NCBI GenBank assembly: GCA_025210805.1
Contig: JAOAQX010000034.1
Location: 114,736-178,735 of the forward strand
DNA length: 64,000 nt
Direction: 5' to 3'
Source: Flavobacteriales bacterium
GTDB lineage: Bacteria; Bacteroidota; Bacteroidia; Flavobacteriales; CAJXXR01
In this document: positions 26,192 through 34,694 of the stretch, piece by piece
How positions within the stretch are numbered: position 1 is the stretch's first letter
Layout: the number at the start of each line of letters is the position of its first letter
Made by a program: the position numbers and the translations under genes
Notes under the pieces: model-generated
Databases searched by the model: none
What the model saw: the letters and a program-made list of their open reading frames with translations, nothing else
Told to the model about the DNA's origin: nothing

Positions 26192-27073
26192 TTAGTCAGA
26201 AACGATCTGTTTTTGTCTTTTTTTCGAAAAAATGAGTTGCAGGAGAAAAATCATCAGAAATTGAAGTCCAAGTATTGAAGCGATTGCACCAGCTATAGAT
26301 CCATTAATAAGCACAGCCAAAAGATATCCAAAAAACACACCTGTAACTGCAAAAACAGAAGAGAGGAAAAGCATTTTTTTGAGATTTTCGGAGAGTAAAT
26401 AAGCCGTTGCCGATGGAACAACCATTAAGGCAAGAACCAAAATAGCTCCCACAGCATCAAAGGAAAATACGGTTACAAAAGAAACCAAACTCATCAACAC
26501 ATAATTGATTCCCACTGCTGAAACACCAATACTAATAGCATAAGATTCATCAAAACTGGTAATAAACAAACCTTTATAAAATATAAGAACCAATGAAATA
26601 ACAACAACAAACATAAAAAGAGCTTGAAGAAAACCATTGGGAATCAATAATTGATCTGTAATCTGGATAAGATCTAAAGGTAAATAGGCTATTTCTCCAA
26701 AAAGAACACAATCTTGATCGATATCCAAATCGTCATTAAACCAAGAAATAAGCACCACACCCGATGCAAAAAGCCAAGTATAGGTGACCCCGATGGAGGC
26801 ATCCTCTTGCAAGCGTCCAAATTTATTGAAGCTTTCGATCATTACAGCAGCCAAAACTCCTACTCCAGCAGCAGCAATAAGCATCCAAATAGATTGATAA
26901 TTTTGAGTAAAAATATAGGCAATAACGATTCCTGGTAAAACAGCGTGAGAAATTGCATCACCAATCATTGCCATTTTTCGAAGTATCAAAAAAGAACCGA
27001 GAATGGCATTGGGAATCGCTATGAGCAAAGCGGAAAGGAAAATCCACCAAAAATTCTGATCAAATATTTCCAT
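26192..27073 (-). CDS. Metal (Mn/Zn/Fe) ABC transporter permease, TroD/ZnuB family
   Basis: A 293-residue permease of the ABC-3 family with about eight transmembrane helices. The family-typical N-terminal segment AMIGDAISHAVLPGIVIAYI (residues about 34-53) and the EAA-like SVAVGINYVLM / VVPSATAYLLSENLKKML region are present. It is the last gene of the five-gene metal-uptake operon. Its start shares one base with the stop of the previous permease. The two permeases probably form a heterodimeric channel. The metal cannot be fixed from the permease alone; the MntR-like regulator suggests manganese or iron. Confidence 0.93.
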   Translation of the reverse strand: MEIFDQNFWWIFLSALLIAIPNAILGSFLILRKMAMIGDAISHAVLPGIVIAYIFTQNYQSIWMLIAAAGVGVLAAVMIESFNKFGRLQEDASIGVTYTWLFASGVVLISWFNDDLDIDQDCVLFGEIAYLPLDLIQITDQLLIPNGFLQALFMFVVVISLVLIFYKGLFITSFDESYAISIGVSAVGINYVLMSLVSFVTVFSFDAVGAILVLALMVVPSATAYLLSENLKKMLFLSSVFAVTGVFFGYLLAVLINGSIAGAIASILGLQFLMIFLLQLIFSKKRQKQIVSD

Positions 27074-28323
27074 TAGTGATAAGGTATTTTGTTTTGATGT
27101 GGATCTTGGTCTGGGTAATCCAAAATAGCTTCTAGTTCTTTCTCCAAATCCTCGTTGATAAAATGCTCTATAGTATCGGCATCATCATGAACATGGTCTC
27201 CAGCTATTCTCAGCTTTTTACTTAGATATAATTCCCATAGTCTGTGTAATTTCACGATTCTTTTAGCTCTTTTAACTCCTTCAGAACTCAGGGAAAATTC
27301 TTTATTCTCTTTTATTAAAAGCTGTTCTTTTGTAAGTTTTTTCAGTCCTTTTTTTAAATGAGTGATCTCAAAAAAACGTCGATCCATCAAATGACTCAAT
27401 TTTCTCGAAGTTTTGAAATCTTGTTTTTCTTCTGCCAAATGATAAAATGTTTTCAAGATATTATCCTCTAACATTTTCATTTTGATGTGTTTTCTTTTCA
27501 GAATTCTAAATAGAACACCTCTTTTTGGAGAAAATAAAATAGAAAAAACTGAAATTACCGATAGAGAGATAACAATCCATGGTCCTGTGGGCATTTTTTC
27601 GATACTCATGGAAATCCATACACCCAACCAACCAGAAATAGCAGCAAAAACGGCTGATAAAATCACCATTGTAGATAGTTTATTGGTCCAAAAACGTGCT
27701 GTAGATGCAGGTGTTAATAGTAAGGCAGCCATTAAAACAATTCCTACAATCTGTACGCCTATCACAATAACTAAAATAGTAAAAAGAGCCAATAAAAATT
27801 CGGCACGTTTTACTTTGATTCCTGTAGTTTCTGCATATTCTTTATCAAAACTAATGATGAGAAAATCCCTAAAGAAAATCACAATTCCAGATAAAATAAT
27901 CAAGCTTATGGCAGAAAGCCAATACAAATCACTTTTGAGCATAGATGCAGCTTTTCCAAACAAGAATTTATCTAGTCCCGTTTGCGAAGCATTATAATGA
28001 TGTTGAATATAAGTAAAAAACAAAACACCCAAACCAAAAAACACACTTAAAACTAAAGCAATTGCCGTATCTGATTTTAGTTTGGAATACTTAATAATAG
28101 CATTGATAGAGAGTATGGATAAAAACCCAAAAACGATGGCACCCAGAATGAGATAAACGGGATCTTTTGTACCACTAAACATAAAACCTATGGCAACTCC
28201 TGGAAAAACAGCATGAGCAATAGCATCGCCTAAAAGGGCTTTTTTTTGTAAAAAAGTAAAAGAACCTACCAAACCAGAGGCTATTCCCAAAAGGCTTATT
28301 CCTATAAATATCAATATAACCAT
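27073..28323 (-). CDS. Metal ABC transporter permease with C-terminal DtxR-like sensor domain
   Basis: A 416-residue fusion. Residues 1-265 are an ABC-3 permease (ALLGDAIAHAVFPGVAIGFM at 29-48, LLLTPASTARFWTNKL at 201-216). Residues about 280-350 resemble a DtxR winged helix (ILKTFYHLAEEK, LKKLTKEQLLIKENKEFSLSSEGV). Residues about 350-416 match the DtxR dimerisation/metal-binding domain (KLHRLWELYL, HVHDDADTIEHF, DPHQNKIP). The stand-alone regulator in this operon has the same blocks: RKHRLWEFFL, KVHPIAEQLEH, DPHGNPIP. The fused part is expected in the cytoplasm. I infer that it senses metal and gates or dimerises the transporter; the architecture occurs in other bacteria. Confidence 0.9.
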   Translation of the reverse strand: MVILIFIGISLLGIASGLVGSFTFLQKKALLGDAIAHAVFPGVAIGFMFSGTKDPVYLILGAIVFGFLSILSINAIIKYSKLKSDTAIALVLSVFFGLGVLFFTYIQHHYNASQTGLDKFLFGKAASMLKSDLYWLSAISLIILSGIVIFFRDFLIISFDKEYAETTGIKVKRAEFLLALFTILVIVIGVQIVGIVLMAALLLTPASTARFWTNKLSTMVILSAVFAAISGWLGVWISMSIEKMPTGPWIVISLSVISVFSILFSPKRGVLFRILKRKHIKMKMLEDNILKTFYHLAEEKQDFKTSRKLSHLMDRRFFEITHLKKGLKKLTKEQLLIKENKEFSLSSEGVKRAKRIVKLHRLWELYLSKKLRIAGDHVHDDADTIEHFINEDLEKELEAILDYPDQDPHQNKIPYH

Positions 28324-29105
28324 TAGTGATGCTCTTTTCGTCCTATTTCTTTTTGTTTTAACACGTGTAGAACTTGAGATAAAATAGATAATTGTCCTCC
28401 ATAAGTTTCTTCTAAAATCTCTTTTTGGAACACGTCCTCCATTTTACCCGAAGCAACTAATCTTGTATTCATAAAAACCAGCCAATCGAAATAGTTGTTT
28501 ACCGTTTGTAAATCATGATGAACAACTAAAATTGTTTTACCTTCCTCTTTCATGTTTCTTAGAAGATCCATTATCGATTTTTCTGTAGTTGCATCTACTC
28601 CAGCAAAAGGCTCGTCCATTAGAAAAAGTTCTGGCTTTTGAGCCAAAGCTCTGGCTATAAAAACTCTTTGTTGTTGTCCACCAGAAAGTTGAGAAATTTG
28701 TCTACTTGCAAAACTTTCCATTTTAACTTTTTCAAGACAATGCATTGCCCAATCTTTATCAGCCTTACTAATTCTTTGAAAAATAGACTTATGCGCATAC
28801 AAACCCATAAGCACAACATCTAAAACAGAAGCAGGAAAATCCCAATCAACAGATTCTCTCTGTGGAACATAAGCAACTTTTCTTCTAATATTTTTTAAAT
28901 CAGTTCCGAAAAGTTTTACAGAACCACTATCCAAAGATAAAAGCCCCATAATAGATTTCAGTAATGTTGATTTCCCTGAGCCATTAGGACCCAAAACCCC
29001 ACAAATTACACCTTTAGGAATCGTGAAATCCACATCCCAAAGTACGGGTTTTTTATCATAGCTCACGGTCAAATCATGAACTTCAATTATAGGCTCCTTT
29101 TTCAT
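28323..29105 (-). CDS. Metal ABC transporter ATP-binding protein, TroB/ZnuC/MntA family
   Basis: A 260-residue ATPase that powers metal import. It has Walker A GPNGSGKST near residues 37-45, a Q-loop in AYVPQRESVDWDFP, the signature LSGGQQQR near 140, Walker B LFLMDEPFAGVD, and the switch His in VVHHDL. The QRESVDWDFP stretch is typical of Mn/Zn transporter ATPases. Its start overlaps the substrate-binding protein gene's stop by 4 bases, and its stop overlaps the permease start by one base, so the operon is tightly coupled. Confidence 0.96.
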   Translation of the reverse strand: MKKEPIIEVHDLTVSYDKKPVLWDVDFTIPKGVICGVLGPNGSGKSTLLKSIMGLLSLDSGSVKLFGTDLKNIRRKVAYVPQRESVDWDFPASVLDVVLMGLYAHKSIFQRISKADKDWAMHCLEKVKMESFASRQISQLSGGQQQRVFIARALAQKPELFLMDEPFAGVDATTEKSIMDLLRNMKEEGKTILVVHHDLQTVNNYFDWLVFMNTRLVASGKMEDVFQKEILEETYGGQLSILSQVLHVLKQKEIGRKEHH

Positions 29106-30037
29106 TTTACAGCTTCAATAAAAGTATGAATATTATGTTGGATCATAGAAATATAATCTTCTCCTTCTGTTCCTTTATCACCCAAGGCATCAGAAAATAA
29201 TTCTCCCCCTATCTTTATTGGTTTTCCTTTTTCCGTACAAGCTTCTACTACCGCTTTCATAGCCTTTGGAGAAACAGAGGACTCCACAAAAATGGCAGAG
29301 ATATCGCTCTCTAGAATCGTTTCTACCATATCATTTATGTCTTTTATCCCATATTCTGTAGTGGTCGATAATCCTTGTAATGCTAAAACTTCAACTTCGT
29401 AAGCTTCCCCAAAATATCTAAATGCATCATGAGCTGTATAAAGAATTCTTTTTTCTTTAGGCACTCTTTCTAACAGTCCTCTTACTGTTTGATCTAATCC
29501 TTCAAGTTTCTTAAAGTATTGTGCGGATTTTTGCGTGATTTTCTTCTCCAATTTTGGATATTTACGACCTATTTTAACCAATAGATTTTCTCCTGCTTTT
29601 TTCCACAAAAGAATATTAAACCAAAAGTGAGGATCCACAACTTTTGTATGGTCACCACTCGTCAATATGTCATTTTCATTCAGTCCTTTTGATAAATTTA
29701 ATACCGTTTTTCTTTTGGCAAGTTTTGACAATATATCCGTCATTTTCCCCTCAAGATGCAAACCGTTATACACAATTATGTCTGCATTTTGCATTTTAAC
29801 CAAATCACCTTGTGATGCCTTGTAATAATGAGGGTCTACTCCTGCTCCCATCAATGAAACTACTTCAAATTCTTCGGGTAAAGTTTTTTCCAAAAGATCC
29901 GCAATAATATTTGTGGTAGCCAATATTTTTACTTTAGAATTTTCTGGGCTTTTATTTTCTTCTTTCTTACCACTTTCACAAGAAAAAAACAGAAAAATAA
30001 AGATAAATACTTTTAGATAATTAATTATTTTCATCAT
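29102..30037 (-). CDS. Metal ABC transporter substrate-binding lipoprotein, TroA/ZnuA (cluster A-I)
   Basis: A 311-residue lipoprotein (lipobox FFSC near residue 19) that captures the metal in the periplasm. Candidate ligands follow the TroA/MntC order: His in GVDPHYYKASQGD, His in VVDPHFWFN, a Glu in IFVESSVS and an Asp in GELFSDALG. The His-rich loop of true ZnuA proteins is absent, which favours manganese or iron over zinc. Its ATG lies within the 3' end of the regulator gene (17-base overlap); a second Met follows directly. Confidence 0.94.
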   Translation of the reverse strand: MMKIINYLKVFIFIFLFFSCESGKKEENKSPENSKVKILATTNIIADLLEKTLPEEFEVVSLMGAGVDPHYYKASQGDLVKMQNADIIVYNGLHLEGKMTDILSKLAKRKTVLNLSKGLNENDILTSGDHTKVVDPHFWFNILLWKKAGENLLVKIGRKYPKLEKKITQKSAQYFKKLEGLDQTVRGLLERVPKEKRILYTAHDAFRYFGEAYEVEVLALQGLSTTTEYGIKDINDMVETILESDISAIFVESSVSPKAMKAVVEACTEKGKPIKIGGELFSDALGDKGTEGEDYISMIQHNIHTFIEAVK

Positions 30038-30692
30038 ATTTTTTTACGATCAACAAATTGGCAATTTCTTTACTTATTGTGAGTGTTTTAGATTTAAATG
30101 AGATAATGAATGAGCCATCGAAATCTAATATTTCTTCAATGTTTAAAACTGTACCTAATCCCAATTCTACTTTATCTAAATAAACTAACAAGGAAGGTGT
30201 ATCACTCTTAACACCGAGCAGTGTGCATTTTTGACCTTCCGTACAAATACTCAATCTTTTGGTTTGTCTTTTTGGCAAATTACCCTCTTTATCAGGAATC
30301 GGATTTCCATGCGGATCCCATTTTGGGGAACCTAAAAAGTTGTTTAAACGATCTACCAATTCATCAGAATCTATATGTTCAAGCTGTTCTGCAATGGGAT
30401 GAACTTTCTCCCACCCAAATTGAAGTTTCTCTACCAAAAAAAATTCCCAAAGACGGTGTTTCCTAACAATATTAGAGGCAATAATGAATCCCTTGTCTGT
30501 TAAATTAGCACCTTTATATTTTTGATAGATACATAAATCTTTATCAGAAAGTTTTTTTAGCATATCTGTAACAGAAGCAGCCTTTGTCTGTAACTCATCG
30601 GCAATTTGATTCGTAGTTACTGCTCCCTCCCTTCTGCTTTGCCATTTATAAATAGCTTTTAAATAATTTTCTTCTGAAATAGATAATGGCAT
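30021..30692 (-). CDS. DtxR/MntR-family metal-dependent transcriptional repressor
   Basis: A 223-residue regulator and the first gene of the metal-uptake operon. Residues 1-72 are the winged helix (SEENYLKAIYKWQ, TTNQIADELQTKAASVTDMLKKLSD). Residues 73-140 are the dimerisation/metal domain, with HRLWEFFL and WEKVHPIAEQLEH supplying His/Glu ligands. Residues about 150-220 are an SH3-like FeoA domain (CTLLGVKSDTPSLLVYLDKVELGLG). The family binds Mn2+ or Fe2+ and then represses uptake genes. A palindrome overlapping the -33 box of its own promoter supports autoregulation of the whole operon. Confidence 0.94.
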   Translation of the reverse strand: MPLSISEENYLKAIYKWQSRREGAVTTNQIADELQTKAASVTDMLKKLSDKDLCIYQKYKGANLTDKGFIIASNIVRKHRLWEFFLVEKLQFGWEKVHPIAEQLEHIDSDELVDRLNNFLGSPKWDPHGNPIPDKEGNLPKRQTKRLSICTEGQKCTLLGVKSDTPSLLVYLDKVELGLGTVLNIEEILDFDGSFIISFKSKTLTISKEIANLLIVKKYDENN

Positions 30693-30708
30693 ATTGTAAA
30701 TTTTAATG

Positions 30709-30739
30709 CAAATTTAATTATTTTTTTAGACATGCCTAA
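30709..30739 (-). promoter_or_regulatory. Promoter of the metal-uptake operon
   Basis: The minus strand has TAAATTTG at 30709-30716, a full match to TAnnTTTG, with TTAG at 30736-30739 exactly 19 bases upstream in the -33 position. The regulator ATG is 17 bases downstream of the -7 box. Confidence 0.7.
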
Positions 30740-30740
30740 A
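30725..30740. promoter_or_regulatory. Probable MntR/DtxR operator
   Basis: TTTAGACATGCCTAAA is a 16-base inverted repeat with a single mismatched pair (half site TTTAGRCA). It resembles the TTTAGG/CCTAAA cores bound by DtxR/MntR proteins. It covers the -33 element and part of the spacer of the operon promoter, so occupancy would block RNA polymerase. Confidence 0.7.
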
Positions 30741-30756
30741 AATAATTTTACACTAA

Positions 30757-30788
30757 AAAAAATACACCTCCGAAGAAGTGTATTTTTA
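30757..30788. terminator. Terminator after the T9SS cargo gene end region
   Basis: AAATACAC (30760-30767) pairs with GTGTATTT (30778-30785), with A and T runs on each side and TC/GA pairs inside the loop. It sits upstream of the metal operon and downstream... on the plus strand side; the minus-strand cargo gene ends at 30809, so read on the minus strand it follows that gene directly and should terminate it. Confidence 0.65.
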
Positions 30789-30808
30789 TTGTATAGTTTT
30801 TTCTTTTT

Positions 30809-32473
30809 TTATTGAATCACAATCTTAGACATCATTCTTTTGTTCTCTGTTGTGATTTCTATCAGGTACATTCCTTTTGATAAATGTGTAAGATCCATCT
30901 GATGAGTAAAAGCTCGTGTACTAAGTATCGATTGTTGCTCTACAAGCTTTCCTTGTATATCTCTAACAAATAGCGTTCCTTCTGCTTCTATTGTTCCAAG
31001 ATCTACAATGAACACTCCATTATTTGGATTTGGATAAATTTGAATAGCATCATAATCAATAATTTCTATTCCAGCATCAGTTACTTTTACAGCATTTGAA
31101 TAAGTCCAACATTTTGATAAATCTGGGTTTGGATCAGACTCTACATAACATTTATAAACTCCATTACCATCTATTGGATACTCATTTACAGAAGTAGTAT
31201 CTTCGGTTTGACCATCTTTCAACCAAATATAAGATCCATTTGGATTATTTCCATTGATTGTAGCTTCTAGCATAGATCCATTTCTTGTTAAATTACAAAT
31301 AAATGGTGGAGCTGAACTAATAGAAACTTGAAATATTTCTGTGAATGGCCCTCCGTATTTTGCTGGAGTATTATCTTGTACAGAAAATGTATAATTTCCA
31401 GGTAGTAAAGCTGTTGAATCAAAACTATTAAAATTGAACGAATAAGGTGGTGTTCCTCCATCTACAGCACAAGTTACAGATCCATATCCTCCTTGGCAGT
31501 ATGGCGAAACAGCTCCTAGTGTAATATCTATTGGGTCAACGCATTCTCCATCATCCACATTGGCATATTGGTTATAATTCATTGCATTAGGGTCTGTACA
31601 TCCTATATTATCTGTAGAGATGGTAGTCATCGGAACTGTGATATCACATGTTTCTGGACCTTGCGGGAAGGTTGACGAAAATTTCCCAGAAATCGTAAAA
31701 GTCTGCCCAGTTAAATTACTGACATTATTCAATATATGCACTTTCACAATTCCAAAAGATCCTGAAGGGATAGATGGAATCACATCGGCAGATAAATCTA
31801 ATGGCACACCAGGGTTTATTGTAGTAATAGAAAAAGAGAAGCTTGCATTTGTTATTGTAACACTTGAATTATTCTGGATAGCAAACTGGATATATGGTGT
31901 TGTTCCTGCACCATCTTGTTTTATCTGTACGACGTTAAATACATTTAATGCCGAACAAAATGATGACAAACAAGAACCATCATTTAACTTATACTGACTT
32001 CCATAATTCACTGACGCAGGATCTGTACATCCCCATTCAGTGAGCGGGCTTACTAAGTAGTTTGGAGCATTTTTCACACATCCACTAATTCCTGTGGCGG
32101 TAATATTCACATTACTCATGATAATAACCCCTCCAATGGCATGGTTTGTAGCATTAACTAAGTTATTGGTAATCAAAAAATCAACGGTATTAGAACCTGT
32201 TGAAAGTGTTTGCCCTGTCATGGTATTATTGTATGGAGCTTGAAGCGCACCACCTAGAATATTGGTAATATTCAAAACAACATTCGCTCCTGTAACGGCT
32301 GTTCCCGTATTCGAAATATAGGCTCGGTAGGAATAACTTCCTGGAATACCGTTATAAACAAATCTTAATGAATCAAAAGATAAAGTAGCACAAGATTGAG
32401 CTTTAGCTTCTTGTGACTGAAAAGCAAAAAGGGTAAATAATAAAACGGAGAAAAATTTTAGATATCTTTTCAT
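30809..32473 (-). CDS. Type IX secretion cargo protein with C-terminal Por sorting domain
   Basis: A 554-residue secreted protein. The signal peptide is residues 1-25 (FSVLLFTLFAFQSQEAKAQ). The C-terminal 75 residues are a type A T9SS sorting domain (IQIYPNPNNGVFIVDLG, LFVRDIQGKLVEQQ, LSKGMYLIEI), which is cleaved after export through the outer membrane. Two internal copies of a GCTDPxAxNY...DDGSC-like motif (near residues 153-172 and 305-324) are a short Cys-containing repeat often seen in Flavobacteriia surface proteins. The rest looks like Ig-like beta domains. No enzymatic motif is seen, so an adhesive or structural role is likely. Confidence 0.88.
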   Translation of the reverse strand: MKRYLKFFSVLLFTLFAFQSQEAKAQSCATLSFDSLRFVYNGIPGSYSYRAYISNTGTAVTGANVVLNITNILGGALQAPYNNTMTGQTLSTGSNTVDFLITNNLVNATNHAIGGVIIMSNVNITATGISGCVKNAPNYLVSPLTEWGCTDPASVNYGSQYKLNDGSCLSSFCSALNVFNVVQIKQDGAGTTPYIQFAIQNNSSVTITNASFSFSITTINPGVPLDLSADVIPSIPSGSFGIVKVHILNNVSNLTGQTFTISGKFSSTFPQGPETCDITVPMTTISTDNIGCTDPNAMNYNQYANVDDGECVDPIDITLGAVSPYCQGGYGSVTCAVDGGTPPYSFNFNSFDSTALLPGNYTFSVQDNTPAKYGGPFTEIFQVSISSAPPFICNLTRNGSMLEATINGNNPNGSYIWLKDGQTEDTTSVNEYPIDGNGVYKCYVESDPNPDLSKCWTYSNAVKVTDAGIEIIDYDAIQIYPNPNNGVFIVDLGTIEAEGTLFVRDIQGKLVEQQSILSTRAFTHQMDLTHLSKGMYLIEITTENKRMMSKIVIQ

Positions 32474-32543
32474 AATTGTTCTTTGTTAAGAAAAATTGGT
32501 TTTTTAACTAAGCGTAAATTTAACCATTTTTTATTACATAAAA

Positions 32544-32581
32544 AAAACTTCCAAAACATTAAAGCTGTTTTGGAAGTTTTT
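32544..32581. terminator. Strong bidirectional terminator
   Basis: AACTTCCAAAACA (32546-32558) pairs perfectly with TGTTTTGGAAGTT (32566-32578) around a 7-base loop, with A and T runs on either side. It follows the minus-strand hydroxyacid dehydrogenase gene by 23 bases. Confidence 0.9.
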
Positions 32582-32603
32582 ACTTATAACTATTTTAGTG
32601 GGT

Positions 32604-33557
32604 TTATCCCAATAAATCGATAATCTGCTCGGCTAATTCTTCACCTATTCTTGCTTGTGCTTCCTTCGTTTGTCCTCCAATATGAGGGGTCAATGAGATT
32701 TTTGAATGCATCAATATTTTCATATCAGGTTTAGGTTCATTATCAAAAACATCTAATCCTGCATGAGCTACAACACCTTCATCTAGTGCTTTCATAAGTG
32801 CTACTTCATCAATTACTCCACCTCTGGCAGCGTTGATAATATTTACACCTTCTTTCATCATTTCAAACTGTTCTTTTCCTATAATAGGTTCTTTTTGAGC
32901 AGGTAAATGAAGTGAAAGACAATCGGCACTCATCAATACTTTTTCTAGTGGTTGTGTTTCAATTTCGAAATCAACTGTTTTTCCTTGTGCTAAATCTAAG
33001 GTAATTGTTGCTGTTTTTGGAGTTCTGTTATAAACACAAACATCCATTCCTAATCCCAATGCAATTTTAGCAGTAGCTTGACCTATACGTCCAAAACCGA
33101 TAATTCCCATAGTTTTCCCTTTGAGTTCGATTCCTTTTGAATAGTTTTTCTTGAGTTGCTTAAAGCTTACTTCTCCTTCTAGTGGCATTTGTCTATTAGA
33201 ATCATAAACAAATCTTGCCATTCCCATCAAATGAGCAAAAACAAGCTCTGCTACAGAGTGGGAACTCGCAGCTGGAGTATTGATTACATGTAATCCTTTC
33301 CCTCGTGCATATTCTACATCAATATTATCCATTCCTACTCCTCCTCTTCCGATGAGTTTTAAGTTTGGACAAGCATCTATTAAGTCTTCTCTTACTTTGG
33401 TTGCTGATCGAACCAATAAACCTACATAACCTTCATCATTGATTGCCTTGATAAGATCTTTTTGGGCTACATTCTCTGTTACCACTTGGTATCCTGCTTT
33501 CTCTAAAGCGATCACTCCTTGAGCTGAAACTCCGTCGTTTGCTAATATTTTTTTCAT
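32604..33557 (-). CDS. serA: D-2-hydroxyacid dehydrogenase, 3-phosphoglycerate dehydrogenase-like
   Basis: A 317-residue NAD-dependent dehydrogenase. The nucleotide-binding loop is GIIGFGRIGQATA near residue 145. The catalytic residues are visible: Arg in NAARGGVIDE, Glu in the following DVFDNEP segment, and His in LTPHIGGQ. It lacks the C-terminal ACT domain of long SerA proteins, like the short form used by many Bacteroidota, so feedback by serine through ACT is not expected. The serC gene starts 3 bases upstream in the same operon, which makes the first step of serine synthesis (3-phosphoglycerate to 3-phosphohydroxypyruvate) the likely reaction. Confidence 0.88.
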   Translation of the reverse strand: MKKILANDGVSAQGVIALEKAGYQVVTENVAQKDLIKAINDEGYVGLLVRSATKVREDLIDACPNLKLIGRGGVGMDNIDVEYARGKGLHVINTPAASSHSVAELVFAHLMGMARFVYDSNRQMPLEGEVSFKQLKKNYSKGIELKGKTMGIIGFGRIGQATAKIALGLGMDVCVYNRTPKTATITLDLAQGKTVDFEIETQPLEKVLMSADCLSLHLPAQKEPIIGKEQFEMMKEGVNIINAARGGVIDEVALMKALDEGVVAHAGLDVFDNEPKPDMKILMHSKISLTPHIGGQTKEAQARIGEELAEQIIDLLG

Positions 33558-33560
33558 TTC

Positions 33561-34631
33561 TTAGGCTTCTTTTTCTAGTTGTTTCATCACATCTACCAAT
33601 ACTTGAACAGAAGATAAAGGCAATGCATTATAGCAAGATGCTCTATAACCTCCTACAGATCGGTGACCGTTGAGACCATTAATTCCTGCTTCATTCCACA
33701 TTTGATCAAATTTTTCCTTTTTAGATTCATCCGTTAAGGTAAAAGTGATATTCATCTTAGAACGATCTTCTACTTTTGCATGACCTTCAAAAAGTGGGTT
33801 TCTATCAATTTCATCATACAACAATGCTGCTTTTGCATTGTTTATTTTCTCCATTTCCTCAATTCCTCCATTATCTTTAAGCCATTCTAGTGTAAGCATA
33901 GATACATAGATAGAGAATACTGGTGGCGTATTGAACATTGAATCCTTTTTGAAATGCGTGTTATAATCCAACATCGTAGGAATCTGACGATCTGATTTAC
34001 CTAAAAGTTCCTTTTTTACAACTACCAAAGTAGCTCCTGCTGGACCCAAGTTTTTCTGAGCACCTGCATAGATCATATCAAATTGAGCAAAATCCATTTG
34101 TCTTGAAAAAATATCAGAAGACATATCGCAAATTTTCAAAGCTCCCTTTGCTGCTGGAAAATCATTCATTTGCGTTCCAAAGATGGTATTATTTGATGTA
34201 TAATGCACATAATCCAGACCTTCAGGAATTTCAAAACCTTTTGGGATATGATTATATGTTTCTTCTTTTGAGCTTCCTAACACTACAATATCTCCCATCA
34301 TTTTAGCTTCTTTGATGGCTTTATTAGACCACGTTCCTGTATCTAAATATCCCGCTTTTCCATTTTCTTTTAAGAAATTAAAAGGAGTCATCAAAAACTG
34401 TGTACTTGCTCCACCTTGAAGAAATAATACGGTATAATTATCATCCAGATTCATAAGCTCTAAAACTAATGAACGTGCATTTTCCATCACTGCTACAAAG
34501 TCTTTACTTCGGTGAGAGATTTCTAAAATAGATAATCCGATATTATTAAAATCTAAAACAGATTCTGCTGCTTTTTTGAATACTTCTTGTGGCAAGATAC
34601 AAGGTCCTGCACTATAGTTGTGTTTTTTCAT
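33561..34631 (-). CDS. serC: Phosphoserine aminotransferase
   Basis: A 356-residue PLP enzyme from the Met at 34631 (KKHNYSAGPCILP is the canonical SerC opening; the longer frame begins with TTG). The PLP lysine is in IYAGAQKNLGPAG near residue 190. HRSKDF, FLQGGAST and the C-terminal GHRSVGGYRASCYNALP are conserved. It converts 3-phosphohydroxypyruvate and glutamate to phosphoserine and 2-oxoglutarate, and also acts in pyridoxal phosphate synthesis. Together with the adjacent dehydrogenase it covers two of the three steps from 3-phosphoglycerate to serine. Confidence 0.96.
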   Translation of the reverse strand: MKKHNYSAGPCILPQEVFKKAAESVLDFNNIGLSILEISHRSKDFVAVMENARSLVLELMNLDDNYTVLFLQGGASTQFLMTPFNFLKENGKAGYLDTGTWSNKAIKEAKMMGDIVVLGSSKEETYNHIPKGFEIPEGLDYVHYTSNNTIFGTQMNDFPAAKGALKICDMSSDIFSRQMDFAQFDMIYAGAQKNLGPAGATLVVVKKELLGKSDRQIPTMLDYNTHFKKDSMFNTPPVFSIYVSMLTLEWLKDNGGIEEMEKINNAKAALLYDEIDRNPLFEGHAKVEDRSKMNITFTLTDESKKEKFDQMWNEAGINGLNGHRSVGGYRASCYNALPLSSVQVLVDVMKQLEKEA

Positions 34632-34694
34632 TTCAATATTTTTTTGCAAGGTTGCATTTTTTTTCAGAATAATAACTAAAGTGGTAATTTAAGT

